The translations under genes were made by a program, and so were the position numbers. Positions 1 to 9,500 of a stretch of DNA of 64,000 nucleotides are shown piece after piece. Under the pieces are notes generated by a model that made no database searches, was not told the origin of the DNA, and saw only the letters and a program-made list of their open reading frames with translations. The DNA comes from Fusobacterium mortiferum. Lineage in GTDB: Bacteria; Fusobacteriota; Fusobacteriia; Fusobacteriales; Fusobacteriaceae. Numbering within the stretch: the first letter of the stretch is position 1; the number at the start of each line of letters is the position of its first letter. Where the stretch lies: NCBI RefSeq assembly GCF_016900045.1, contig NZ_JACSNP010000003.1, positions 62,001 to 126,000 of the forward strand, read 5' to 3'.

Positions 1-714
1 TCCATAACGATAGAAATCCTCTCCTTCTATCTTTACTTTAGCTCCATATATTCCATTTTTAGGATATAATCTTGTAGACATTTTTATATTTGCAGTTGGA
101 AATCCTAACTCTCTTGCTATTTTTTTCCCATGTACAACTTCACCCATAATAACAAAATTATGCCCTAAATATCTATTTATTGTTTCTATATCTTTATGTA
201 ATACTTTATCTCTTAAAAGTGTTGAACTTACTAGTTTTCCTTCTAAATATATTGGAAAAAGTTCATTAACAACTATTCCTCTAACCTCTCCTAATCTAAC
301 CAGATCCTTGGCAGTAGATTTTCCTCCCACTCCAAAAGAGAAATTAAATCCTACAAATAACTCCTTACTTCCCAATTTCTTTTCTAAAATATCTACAAAC
401 TCCTCTGCAGTTAAATTGGCAAACTCTTGGGAAAACTCTTGTACAATAACACAATCTACTCCTAATTGTTCTAACAAATAAAGTTTTTCTTCTATAGTAT
501 TTATAACTTTTGGAGCTGCCTCTCCCTTTATTAATTCCATTGGATGATTTGAAAATGTAAAAACAACTGAATAACCACTATTTTTTTTTGCTGCTTCTAT
601 AGCCTGTTTTATAAGCTTTTGATGTCCATAATGAACTCCATCAAACGTTCCTATTGCTACATAACTATTACTTAGACACTCATTAAAATTCAAGATATCT
701 TTTATTATTCTCAT
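1..714 (-). CDS. ribF: Bifunctional riboflavin kinase/FAD synthetase RibF (3' end cut by window)
   Basis: RibF phosphorylates riboflavin to FMN and adenylylates FMN to FAD in the cytoplasm. The N-terminal 238 residues are in the window. They start MRIIKDILNF and contain the nucleotidyltransferase signature GTFDGVHYGHQKLI near residue 24 and the FNFSFGVGGKST segment of the FMN adenylyltransferase domain. The start of the riboflavin-kinase domain follows (MGEVVHGKKIARELGFPTAN). The remaining C-terminal flavokinase part lies beyond the left edge. The ATG is only 3 bases downstream of the whiA stop codon, so the two genes are co-transcribed in the polA-whiA-ribF direction. The family assignment is firm. 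Confidence 0.93.
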   Translation of the reverse strand, partial: MRIIKDILNFNECLSNSYVAIGTFDGVHYGHQKLIKQAIEAAKKNSGYSVVFTFSNHPMELIKGEAAPKVINTIEEKLYLLEQLGVDCVIVQEFSQEFANLTAEEFVDILEKKLGSKELFVGFNFSFGVGGKSTAKDLVRLGEVRGIVVNELFPIYLEGKLVSSTLLRDKVLHKDIETINRYLGHNFVIMGEVVHGKKIARELGFPTANIKMSTRLYPKNGIYGAKVKIEGEDFYRYG

Positions 715-717
715 ACT

Positions 718-1620
718 TTATTCCTCTATCTCATCTTTTATTAGATTATTATAAATCTCTTCTATTCTTCTAAACCTATTTCTAACTCCAGACTTTGAAA
801 TTCCAATCATCTCTGCTATCTCTTGAAGTGTACTCTCAGGATTATTAAGTCTCATATGAGCTATCTCTTCAAGGACTGGACTTAATGAATTAAGTCCAAT
901 CTCTCTATCTATATGATTTATCATTTTAATTTGATTATTACCTGTATTCAAAGTCTTAGTTTCATTAGCTACTTCCCAGTTCATCTCTCTAATTGTTTTA
1001 TTTTTCAAATCTTTTATCATTGTAGTTTCTTCATATTTAAAGAAAGATTGAATTGATCCTATCAGAACAATTATATCCATAATATTTTCTGAATTTCTAA
1101 GATAAACTAATGGTTTATTTCTTTTTAAAGTTTTAAAAACTTTCTTTCCTTTAGATAAAAGCAGGGTATACAATTTATCTGCCGCCTCTTCATTATCCAT
1201 GAAAAAATCAAGGGCATACTCTTTTTCTGGATCCTTTATATACCCACAAGAAAGAAATATTCCTCTAATAAATCCTTTTAAAATTTCTTCACTTGTAAGT
1301 ATCAAATCTACATTTAAACTCTTCATCTTTTCAATAAAGTCTCTATATCCCTTTTGCTTGGGAATAACAATTATGTATACATTATGCTCTCCCAACCTTT
1401 TAGATATTGAATACTTTATCTCTATTTTTAAATCTGTTGTATCTTTTATAAATTTATATACTCTTTTAGCTAAAGGTAAATTTTCTAATCTAAGTTCAAT
1501 TCTATCATTATAAAAAGCATTTTTACTCAGAAATATAGCAGATAATTCAGCAGTTTTTTCAATTGCTGTTACCATATCATTACTTAGTATCTCCTCTTTA
1601 ACACTATATGTATAAGACAT
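718..1620 (-). CDS. whiA: WhiA-type DNA-binding protein
   Basis: A 300-residue WhiA/DUF199 protein. It has an N-terminal degenerate LAGLIDADG homing-endonuclease-like fold (residues about 1-200, with GFIRGIFLSCGY typical of the first motif). The C-terminal helix-turn-helix includes STLQEIAEMIGISKSGVRNR. In Firmicutes and Actinobacteria WhiA influences cell division and chromosome organisation; here the role is inferred from the family only. The start is supported by an AGGAGG ribosome site 5-6 bases upstream. It sits between polA and ribF with 39 and 3 base gaps, so it is probably in one transcript with polA. No sporulation genes are present in the window, so a developmental role is not implied. 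Confidence 0.93.
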   Translation of the reverse strand: MSYTYSVKEEILSNDMVTAIEKTAELSAIFLSKNAFYNDRIELRLENLPLAKRVYKFIKDTTDLKIEIKYSISKRLGEHNVYIIVIPKQKGYRDFIEKMKSLNVDLILTSEEILKGFIRGIFLSCGYIKDPEKEYALDFFMDNEEAADKLYTLLLSKGKKVFKTLKRNKPLVYLRNSENIMDIIVLIGSIQSFFKYEETTMIKDLKNKTIREMNWEVANETKTLNTGNNQIKMINHIDREIGLNSLSPVLEEIAHMRLNNPESTLQEIAEMIGISKSGVRNRFRRIEEIYNNLIKDEIEE

Positions 1621-1659
1621 CTTACCTCCTATTAAAACATATTACCTTTTCTACCTCTT

Positions 1660-4377
1660 CTATTTTGTTTCAGCCCAGTTAACTCCTATATTAGTATTAA
1701 TTTCAAGTGGTACACTATCAAATTTTACACACTCTTTCATTATTTTTTCTATATTCTCTCTATATTCCTCTAATCTATCCAGAGATATTTCAAAAATAAG
1801 CTCATCATGTACTTGAAGTAATAATGATATTCCAGCTTTATCCTTAATATATCTATATATCTCTATCATAACTTGCTTTAAAACTTCAGCTGCTGTTCCT
1901 TGAATAACACTGTTCACAGCCATTCTTTCTGCCTGACTTTTTATATTTTTATTTTTAGAATTTATTCCCTCTATAATTCTTCTTCTTCCAAATAAAGTCT
2001 CTGTATATCCGTTTTTCTCTGTAAATTCAACTATCTCTTTTTCAAACTCTTTTACTCTTGGATATTGATTGAAGTATCTCTCTATATATTCACTCGCTTC
2101 TCTTTGAGTAATTCCAAGCTCTTTTGCTAAACCAAAGGCTGTTTTTCCATAGATTATACTAAAGTTTATTGTCTTAGCAATTATCCTTTGTTCCCTTGTT
2201 ACCTCATCGTTTTCAGAAAGTTCAAAAATCTTTCTGGCTGTTAAACTATGTAGATCCATATTATTTTGATAAGCTGCTCTTAAATTTTCATCTCCCGATA
2301 ATTGAGCTAAAACTCTCAATTCTATTTGTGAATAGTCAATTCCCATTAAAATTGATCCTTTTTCCGCTACAAACCCTTGTCTTATCTTTATACCTTCATC
2401 TGTTTTAACTGGAATATTTTGTAAATTTGGATCAGAAGATGAAAGTCTTCCTGTAGTAGTTCCTATTTGATTAAACGTAGTATGAACTCTATTATTTTCA
2501 TCTCTTAATTTAGGAATAGCATCTACATATGTATTTTTTAATTTAGCTAGTTTTCTATACTCTAATATAGCCTTTGCTATCTCTGCTCCATCTTCCTTTA
2601 ACTTCTCCAATACCTCTTCATCTGTAGATAAACCTGTTTTAGTTTTCTTAACTGGTGGAAGATTTAATTTAAAGAAAAGTATCTCGGCTAGCTGTTTTGG
2701 AGAGTTGATATTAAAATTTTCTCCAGCTTCTTCATATATTTTTTCTTGAAGTTCATCTATTGCTCTCTCTAATTCTTTTCCATATTTTGAAAAATAATCT
2801 GGGTCTATCATTATTCCCTTTTTTTCCATAGATGAAAGTATCTCTATCAGTGGCATCTCTATCTCATTTAGGACTTTCATTAAATTTCTATCCGTTAATT
2901 CCTCTTTTAAGATATCAAAACACTCTAAAAGTCCTCTTGTCCTTTGACAAATATATTTTCCATACTCTTCTGCACTTAAATTTTCTGGTTTCTCTTTTCC
3001 AAACTTTTCAGCATAATCCTCTAACTCTATTCCTGTGAATTGCTCAATAGGTAACTCTATATTTTCCTTGGTTTGAGAAGTAACTAAATGATGAGCTATC
3101 ATTATATCCATTCCACAATTTTTTATATCAAAACTCTTATTTAATAAGTTTTTTAAATTATATGTTATTATATTTCCAGTATAATTATCAAAAAATTCCT
3201 GTATTTCTGGATAATCTTTTTTCTGCGTTTCTAGTGCTGGCTCAACATCAAATAATGAGATATTAGCCCCTATTTTATTTTCACATTTTTTATCAAAAGG
3301 ATAATAAAAATCTCTATCATATGAACTTAATGCTATTCCATAATCAGTATAGAAAATAGAGACTAGCTCCTCTTTTTTCAAAGTTTTAATCATATCCTTA
3401 ATATCATCTTTTTTAGATAAAATTTTAAAATCTCTATCCTCTCTACTTCTACTTTGTTTTTCTAACTCTTCTTCTTTCCCTTCTACAATCTCAAGCCCCA
3501 TTTTTTTAATAAGAGCTTTAAACTCTAATACCTTAAATAACTCTAAAAGTTTCTCTTTATCCTGCTCATAAGATAATTTTTCTAAATTAAATTCTAGAGG
3601 AACCTCCTGACAAATTATAGCCAACTCTCTACTCATAAAAGCAATATCTTTATCCTCTTTTAAATTATTCACAAGAGACTTTCCTATCCCGGGTATCTCT
3701 GTTAATGAATCTATATTTTCATATATTCCCTCTAAAGTTTCATATTTCTCCAACATAGGAATAGCTTTTTTAGGTCCAATTTTTCTTACTCCAGGAATGC
3801 CATCACTAGAATCTCCTATAAGTCCAAAAAGATCAGGAATTTTTTTAGCTGATACTCCTAAATATTCTATAACATCCTCATCTGTTCTTATTATTTTAAA
3901 TTTATCTCCACCTTCACCTTTTCCTAGTAAAGCTATATTTATATTTTCATCTAAAATTTGAGCTAAATCCTTATCTCCAGTTATAACATAAACCTCTACA
4001 TCTTCCTCTGAAAGCTTTTTTGCTAAAGTTCCTAATACATCATCAGCCTCATACCCTTCAATTTTAAATCTCGATATATTATAACAATCCAATACCTCTT
4101 CTATTCTTGGAATTTGAACGATTAAATCTTCAGGTGCTGATTCTCTTTGAGCTTTATAATCCTTATAAATTTCACTTCTCTTTAAAGAACCTCTTTTAAC
4201 ATCAAAAGCTGCTCCTATAAAATCTGGATTAAATTCTTTTATTATACTCATCAAAGTATTTACAAAACCATATACTGCTCCAGTTGGCTCTGTTTTAGTT
4301 CTAAAATTCATATTTGCAAAATATGCTCTATACATTATGGCACTTACATCTAAAAGTACAGCTCTTTTCTTTTCCAT
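1660..4377 (-). CDS. polA: DNA polymerase I, proofreading domain degenerate
   Basis: A 905-residue family A DNA polymerase for Okazaki fragment processing and repair. The N-terminal 5'-3' exonuclease/FEN domain is intact, with GYEADDVLGTLA and TGDKDLAQIL among its acidic clusters. The polymerase motifs are intact: A (DYSQIELRVLAQ, near 680), B (RIIAKTINFSIIYG, near 732) and C (QVHDELIFE, near 854). The central 3'-5' exonuclease fold is present but its acidic residues are gone. The ExoI position reads FYTDYG instead of FDTET, the ExoII NxxxD motif reads NLKNL, and the ExoIII YxxxD motif reads YICQR. Loss of proofreading in PolA is known from Bacillus and Thermus. The start has a GGAGG site upstream and an extended -10 promoter, divergent from ssb. 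Confidence 0.97.
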   Translation of the reverse strand: MEKKRAVLLDVSAIMYRAYFANMNFRTKTEPTGAVYGFVNTLMSIIKEFNPDFIGAAFDVKRGSLKRSEIYKDYKAQRESAPEDLIVQIPRIEEVLDCYNISRFKIEGYEADDVLGTLAKKLSEEDVEVYVITGDKDLAQILDENINIALLGKGEGGDKFKIIRTDEDVIEYLGVSAKKIPDLFGLIGDSSDGIPGVRKIGPKKAIPMLEKYETLEGIYENIDSLTEIPGIGKSLVNNLKEDKDIAFMSRELAIICQEVPLEFNLEKLSYEQDKEKLLELFKVLEFKALIKKMGLEIVEGKEEELEKQSRSREDRDFKILSKKDDIKDMIKTLKKEELVSIFYTDYGIALSSYDRDFYYPFDKKCENKIGANISLFDVEPALETQKKDYPEIQEFFDNYTGNIITYNLKNLLNKSFDIKNCGMDIMIAHHLVTSQTKENIELPIEQFTGIELEDYAEKFGKEKPENLSAEEYGKYICQRTRGLLECFDILKEELTDRNLMKVLNEIEMPLIEILSSMEKKGIMIDPDYFSKYGKELERAIDELQEKIYEEAGENFNINSPKQLAEILFFKLNLPPVKKTKTGLSTDEEVLEKLKEDGAEIAKAILEYRKLAKLKNTYVDAIPKLRDENNRVHTTFNQIGTTTGRLSSSDPNLQNIPVKTDEGIKIRQGFVAEKGSILMGIDYSQIELRVLAQLSGDENLRAAYQNNMDLHSLTARKIFELSENDEVTREQRIIAKTINFSIIYGKTAFGLAKELGITQREASEYIERYFNQYPRVKEFEKEIVEFTEKNGYTETLFGRRRIIEGINSKNKNIKSQAERMAVNSVIQGTAAEVLKQVMIEIYRYIKDKAGISLLLQVHDELIFEISLDRLEEYRENIEKIMKECVKFDSVPLEINTNIGVNWAETK

Positions 4378-4409
4378 TATAGCCTCCTAGCTTAACATTT
4401 TACTGTATT

Positions 4410-4418
4410 ATTATATCA
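4410..4418 (-). promoter_or_regulatory. polA extended -10 promoter
   Basis: Reading the minus strand, TGATATAAT is an extended -10 element about 33 bases upstream of the polA ATG. No good -35 is visible, which is acceptable for extended -10 promoters. It lies back to back with the ssb promoter in a 158-base divergent gap. Confidence 0.55.
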
Positions 4419-4471
4419 TAAATACTACCATTTTGCTTATAATTTTTTCTTCTGTTTTCCTTTAAAAAATA

Positions 4472-4501
4472 TTGGTGCTACTCTTGAAAATATGCTATAA
4501 T
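4472..4501 (+). promoter_or_regulatory. ssb promoter
   Basis: TTGGTG, an 18-base spacer and TATAAT preceded by TG one base upstream (TGCTATAAT) form a sigma-70-type extended -10 promoter. It lies 35 bases before the ssb ATG and is followed by an AGGAGG ribosome site. The segment TATGCTATAATTAG is identical to that in the cobU promoter. Confidence 0.7.
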
Positions 4502-4535
4502 TAGTTAAGAATATAATTTAATAGGAGGTTTTAAT

Positions 4536-4952
4536 ATGAATATAGTAGTTTTAGTTGGTAGACTTACTAGAGATCCTGAATTAAAATTTGGACAAAGTGG
4601 AAAAGCTTACTCAAGATTTTCTTTAGCTGTAGATAGACCATTCTCTAAAGGTGAAGCTGATTTTATAAACTGTGTAGCTTTTGGAAAAACAGCTGAACTT
4701 ATCGGAGAGTACCTAAGAAAAGGAAGAAAAGTTGGAGTAAATGGAAGGCTTCAAATGAATAGATATGAAATGAACGGAGAAAAAAGAACTTCATATGATG
4801 TTCTTGTAGAAGCAATTGAGTTCTTAGAAGCAAAAGGAAGCAGTGATTCTATGGGTGGATATGAGCCTGAGTATTCATCACCTGCTCCAAAATCTATTTC
4901 TAAAGAAGTAGAAGAGATTCCATATGAAGATGATGATGAATTTCCATTCTAA
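4536..4952 (+). CDS. ssb: Single-stranded DNA-binding protein
   Basis: A 138-residue SSB with an N-terminal OB fold (starts MNIVVLVGRLTRDPEL; INCVAFGKTAE and KVGVNGRLQMNRYE are conserved strand motifs). A short linker and an acidic C-terminal tip ending DDDEFPF follow, the family's docking peptide for repair and replication partners. It is monocistronic, with its own promoter and terminator, and is not in the rpsF-ssb-rpsR context common in other bacteria. It may therefore be one of several SSB genes in the genome. AGGAGG precedes the ATG at good spacing. Confidence 0.96.
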   Translation: MNIVVLVGRLTRDPELKFGQSGKAYSRFSLAVDRPFSKGEADFINCVAFGKTAELIGEYLRKGRKVGVNGRLQMNRYEMNGEKRTSYDVLVEAIEFLEAKGSSDSMGGYEPEYSSPAPKSISKEVEEIPYEDDDEFPF

Positions 4953-4962
4953 TTAAATTTAA

Positions 4963-4994
4963 AAATGAGGGGTTTTCCAATTATCCCCTCATTT
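4963..4994. terminator. Bidirectional terminator between convergent ssb and CNNM gene
   Basis: AAATGAGGGG pairs perfectly with CCCCTCATTT across a 12-base loop. A/T-rich flanks on both sides suit termination of ssb (plus) and of the convergent minus-strand gene. Confidence 0.85.
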
Positions 4995-5000
4995 ATTATT

Positions 5001-6341
5001 TTACTCCTCTATAGTTTCCGTATCTAATTCCTTTGGTTTTAAAGTTAATTTTACTTTTGTAATTCTTTTATCCTTTATCTCTAAAACTTCTAACCTTACA
5101 TTTGTATACTCTAATACTATTTTTTCTTTTTCCTCTGGTATTCTCTCTAGCTCACCAGTAATAAATCCTGAAAGAGTATCATAGTTATCTGAATAAAAAT
5201 CCAATCCTAATTCATAATTTAAAGCATCTAATGAAAAAAGTCCATCTACAATATATATATTTTCTTCAACTAGAGTAATTTTTGGCTCTTTATTTTGATA
5301 TTCTTCTTCTATAGAACCCACTATCTCCTCAATTAAATCTTCCATTGTAACTATTCCTGAAAATCCCCCATATTCATCAATAATGATTGACATGAAGATT
5401 TTAGATTGTTGCATCTCCTTAAAAAGAATATCTATCTTCTTTGTCTCAGGTATAAAATATGGTTTTCTCATTATAGTTTTAATATCTACTTTTTCAAATC
5501 CTTTTTTTCTAGCTTCTAAAATAAAATCTTTTATAAATAAAATTCCAATTATATTATCTACTTCGGTATCATAAACTGGAACTCTTGAATGTTTTCTATT
5601 TAATAACTCATCTAGATACTCATCTAACGGTGAATTAATATCTATCATGTATGTAGCTGTTCTAGGAGTCATAATCTCTTTAGCATTTTTATTATCAAAA
5701 GATAGAACAGAAGTTATCATATCCTTTTCAGTTTTATTGAAAACTCCATGAATTTGTCCTACTTCTAATAGCGATTTTATCTCCTCTTCAGATACTTGTT
5801 CCTCTATATTATCAATTTTGAAACCTAATATACGTAATATTGTATTTGTTGAAATAGAAAGCAACTTTATAAATGGAAATGTTAACTTTGCTATTATATA
5901 TATTGGTTTTATAGCAAACATACTTATTGCTTCTGCTTTATGTAAAGCAATTCTTTTCGGTACAAGCTCTCCAAATACAAGAGTAAAATATGATAATATT
6001 ATTGTTACAATTACAATAGATAACTCTTTGGTATACGCAATATTAAATACTGTAAGTTTTTTACTCAAAATATCTGCAAATCCTGTAGCTGCAGATGCAC
6101 TAGCAAAAAAACCAGAAAGAGTAATTGCAACTTGAATTGTTGATAAAAAATTAGTTGGTTCAGCTAAAACTTTCTGAATAAGTTTTGCTGTTTTATTCCC
6201 ATTTTCAGCTAACAAATTAATTTTATTCTTATTAATAGAAACCATCGCTATCTCTGTACAAGCAAAAAAAGCATTTGTTAGAGTTAAAAAAATTAAAAAT
6301 AAAAGATTTAAATAAAGATTAAATTCGGGCACCGTGTCCAT
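5001..6341 (-). CDS. CNNM/CBS-domain membrane protein (CorC/HlyC family)
   Basis: A 446-residue protein with the CNNM (DUF21) transmembrane domain in residues 1-190, a CBS pair in the middle (TPRTATYMIDINSP, IMRKPYFIPETKKI) and a C-terminal CorC/HlyC transporter-associated domain. The family (YtfL/YhdP-like, often annotated as hemolysin) is linked to magnesium and cobalt export or tolerance. A haemolytic function is not supported by the sequence. It is a single gene with AGGAGG upstream, flanked by terminators on both sides. Substrate is inferred from the family only. Confidence 0.88.
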   Translation of the reverse strand: MDTVPEFNLYLNLLFLIFLTLTNAFFACTEIAMVSINKNKINLLAENGNKTAKLIQKVLAEPTNFLSTIQVAITLSGFFASASAATGFADILSKKLTVFNIAYTKELSIVIVTIILSYFTLVFGELVPKRIALHKAEAISMFAIKPIYIIAKLTFPFIKLLSISTNTILRILGFKIDNIEEQVSEEEIKSLLEVGQIHGVFNKTEKDMITSVLSFDNKNAKEIMTPRTATYMIDINSPLDEYLDELLNRKHSRVPVYDTEVDNIIGILFIKDFILEARKKGFEKVDIKTIMRKPYFIPETKKIDILFKEMQQSKIFMSIIIDEYGGFSGIVTMEDLIEEIVGSIEEEYQNKEPKITLVEENIYIVDGLFSLDALNYELGLDFYSDNYDTLSGFITGELERIPEEKEKIVLEYTNVRLEVLEIKDKRITKVKLTLKPKELDTETIEE

Positions 6342-6454
6342 TAATAATTCCTCCTAATATATTTTAATTTAGATCAATTATACATGAATTTAAATAAATA
6401 GTCAATTTTTAATTTTATCATTTTTAAAAATTTTTTTTATTTTTATAATAATAT

Positions 6455-6483
6455 AAAAAGAGACTGATATTTCTATCAGTCTC
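6455..6483 (-). terminator. nifJ terminator
   Basis: On the minus strand, a perfect 10-base stem GAGACTGATA/TATCAGTCTC with a 4-base loop is followed by TTTTTATAT. It lies about 30 bases after the nifJ stop. Confidence 0.9.
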
Positions 6484-6513
6484 CTATATTTATGACTCTT
6501 TAACAGCCTACTC

Positions 6514-9500
6514 TTATTTTTTCTCTGTAGAGAAATCCATAGCAGCAAGTCTGTTATATTGTCTCCATCTTCTTTGAGCTTCAGCTTTATTTCTTTCATA
6601 AAGTTCTTTAGCTTCTGTTGGGTTAGATTTAGAAAGAGTAGCATATCTTACTTCTCCTAATAAGTACTCTTCATATTTATCCCAGTTAGGCTCTTTACAA
6701 TCTATTTGAAGAGGGTTTTTACCTTCTGCTTCTAATGCAGGGTTATATCTGAATATTGGCCAGTATCCACACTCAGTTGCCATCTTCATTTCGTTTTGTA
6801 CTTTAGCCATTCCTTTCTTTAATCCGTGGTTGATACATGGAGCGTATGCAATGATTAAAGATGGTCCGTTGTGAGCTTCAGCTTCTTTTAAAGCTTTTAA
6901 ATATTGTTGTTGGTTAGCTCCCATAGATACTTGTGCAACATAGATGTGTCCATAAGACATAGCTATTGCAGCAAGGTCTTTCTTCTTAACTGCTTTTCCT
7001 GCAGCTGCGAATTTTGCAATTGCTCCTGTAGGAGTTGATTTAGAAGCTTGTCCTCCTGTATTTGAGTAAACTTCTGTATCTAAAACTACGATATTTACAT
7101 CTTCTTTAGAAGCTAGAACGTGGTCTACTCCACCATATCCGATGTCATATGCCCATCCGTCTCCTCCGAAGATCCATTGAGATTTCTTAGCTAAGTATTG
7201 TTTTAAGCTTAAGATTTCTTTACATACTTCACAGTCTTTTCCTTCTAAAGCAGCGATTATCTTATCAGATACTTCTCTTGATTTAGCAGCAAATGATCTG
7301 TTTTCTATCCATTCTTTGAATAGTTCAGCAACTTCTGCTGGAACTTTGTCCATATTTTCTTCCATTATATTTTGAAGTCTATCTCTTAAAGTTTCTACAG
7401 CAACGTGCATTCCCATTCCGTACTCAGCGTTGTCTTCGAATAGAGAAGATCCCCATGATGGTCCGTGTCCATCTTTGTTAGTTGTATATGGAGTAGATGG
7501 TGCAGATCCACTGTATATTGAAGAACATCCAGTAGCATTAGCTATCATCATTCTTTCTCCAAATAATTGAGTTATAGCTTTTAAGTATGGAGTTTCTCCA
7601 CATCCAGGACATGCTCCGTGGAATTCGAATAATGGTTGAGAGAATTGAGATCCTTTTACAGTATCTTTAGACATTAAGTCACTTCTGTACTCAACTTTGT
7701 TGAATAAGTAATCAGCTTTCTTATCTTCTTTATTTTCTAAAGATTGTCCGATGCTTACCATTACTAATGCTTTCTCTTTAGCTGGACATACGTTAGCACA
7801 TGATCCACATCCTGTACAGTCTAAAGTAGATACTTGCATTCTATATTGTAATCCTTCTAATCCTTTTCCAACTGGTTTAATAGTTGTTAATTCTACTGGA
7901 GATGCAGCTTTTTCTTCTTCAGTCATTAAGAATGGTCTGATTACTGCATGTGGACATACATATGAACATTGGTTACATTGGATACAGTTTTCAGCTTTCC
8001 ACTCAGGTACGTGAACTGCAATTCCTCTCTTCTCATATGCAGTAGTTCCGTTTTCAAATGTTCCATCTTCATATCCGTTGAATGCAGAAACTGGTAAATC
8101 ATATCCTTTAATTGCGTTGATAGGTTTTGCAATTCTTTCTACGAATAATTCAGTTTTTGATTTTTCGTGTCCACATCCACAAGAACAACACTCTTCAGCT
8201 GCTTTTAACTCTTCAACTGGTAAGTTAGCCCATGCTGGATCTACTGGTACTTCGATTAATCCTTCTGCTCCTTTATCGATAGCTTTATAGTTCATTTGAA
8301 CTATATCGTCACCTTTTTTAGCATATGATTTTTTAGCATAATCTTTCATGTATTGTTGAGCTTCTTCAAATGGAATAATGTCAGCTAGTTTAAAGAAAGC
8401 AGCTTGCATTATTGTATTTGTTCTTTGCCCTAATCCAATTTCTTCAGCTAATTTAGTTGCATTGATTATGAATAATCTTGCTCCATTTTTAGCTAGATCT
8501 CTTTTTACTTTGTTAGGTATTTGATTTACAGCTTCTTCTGCATCCCAAATACAGTTAACTAATAATGATCCACCTTTTCTGATTCCAGAAGTCATATCAT
8601 ATTGGTGTAAATATGCTGGAACTGAACATGCTACAAAGTGTGGATTTGAAATTAAGTAGCTTGCTTTTATTGGAGATTTTCCAAATCTTAAGTGAGATCT
8701 AGTAACTCCTCCAGATTTTTTAGAGTCATATGCGAAGTATCCTTGTGCATATAAATCTGTCTTATCTCCGATGATTTTTATTGAGTTTTTGTTAGCTCCA
8801 ACTGTTCCGTCTGCTCCTAATCCGAAGAATAAGCATTCTTTTACGTCATCACCAGTTACAGTTACAGGTGCTCCTACTTCTAATGAAGTAAATGTAACGT
8901 CATCTACTATTCCTACTGTGAATCTGTCTTTTGGTTGGTCTAATTTTAAGTTATCAAATACAGCAATTACGTGAGCTGGTGTAGTATCTTTTGAAGATAA
9001 TCCGTATCTTCCTCCGATTATTACTGGAGCATTTTCTCTTCCGTAGAATAGAGATTGAATATCAAGTAATAATGGTTCTCCTTGTGATCCAGGCTCTTTT
9101 GTTCTGTCTAAAACTGCTATTTTCTTAACTGTTGATGGGAATACATCAAAGAAGTATTTAGCAGAGAATGGTCTGTATAAGTGTACAGATAAAATTCCTA
9201 CTTTTTCCCCTTTAGCATTTAAGTAGTCTATTGTTTCTTCTGATATAGGACAAATTGATCCCATAGCTATTATAATTCTTTCAGCATCTGGAGCTCCATA
9301 GTAATTGAAAGGTTTGTAATCTCTTCCAGTTACTTTAGAGATTTCTGCCATGTAGTGAGCTACTACATCTGGTACTGCATCATAGAATTTGTTTTGTGCT
9401 TCTCTTGTTTGGAAGTAAATGTCATCATTTTCTGCAGTTCCTCTTGTTACTGGGTGCTCTGGGTTAAGAGCTCTCTCTCTGAATGCTTGAACAGCTTCCA

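Noticed and set aside
6402-6644. Minus-strand open frame of 80 codons overlapping the end of nifJ
   Set aside because: It is in another frame of nifJ and spans the nifJ terminator hairpin. Its translation shows no domain.
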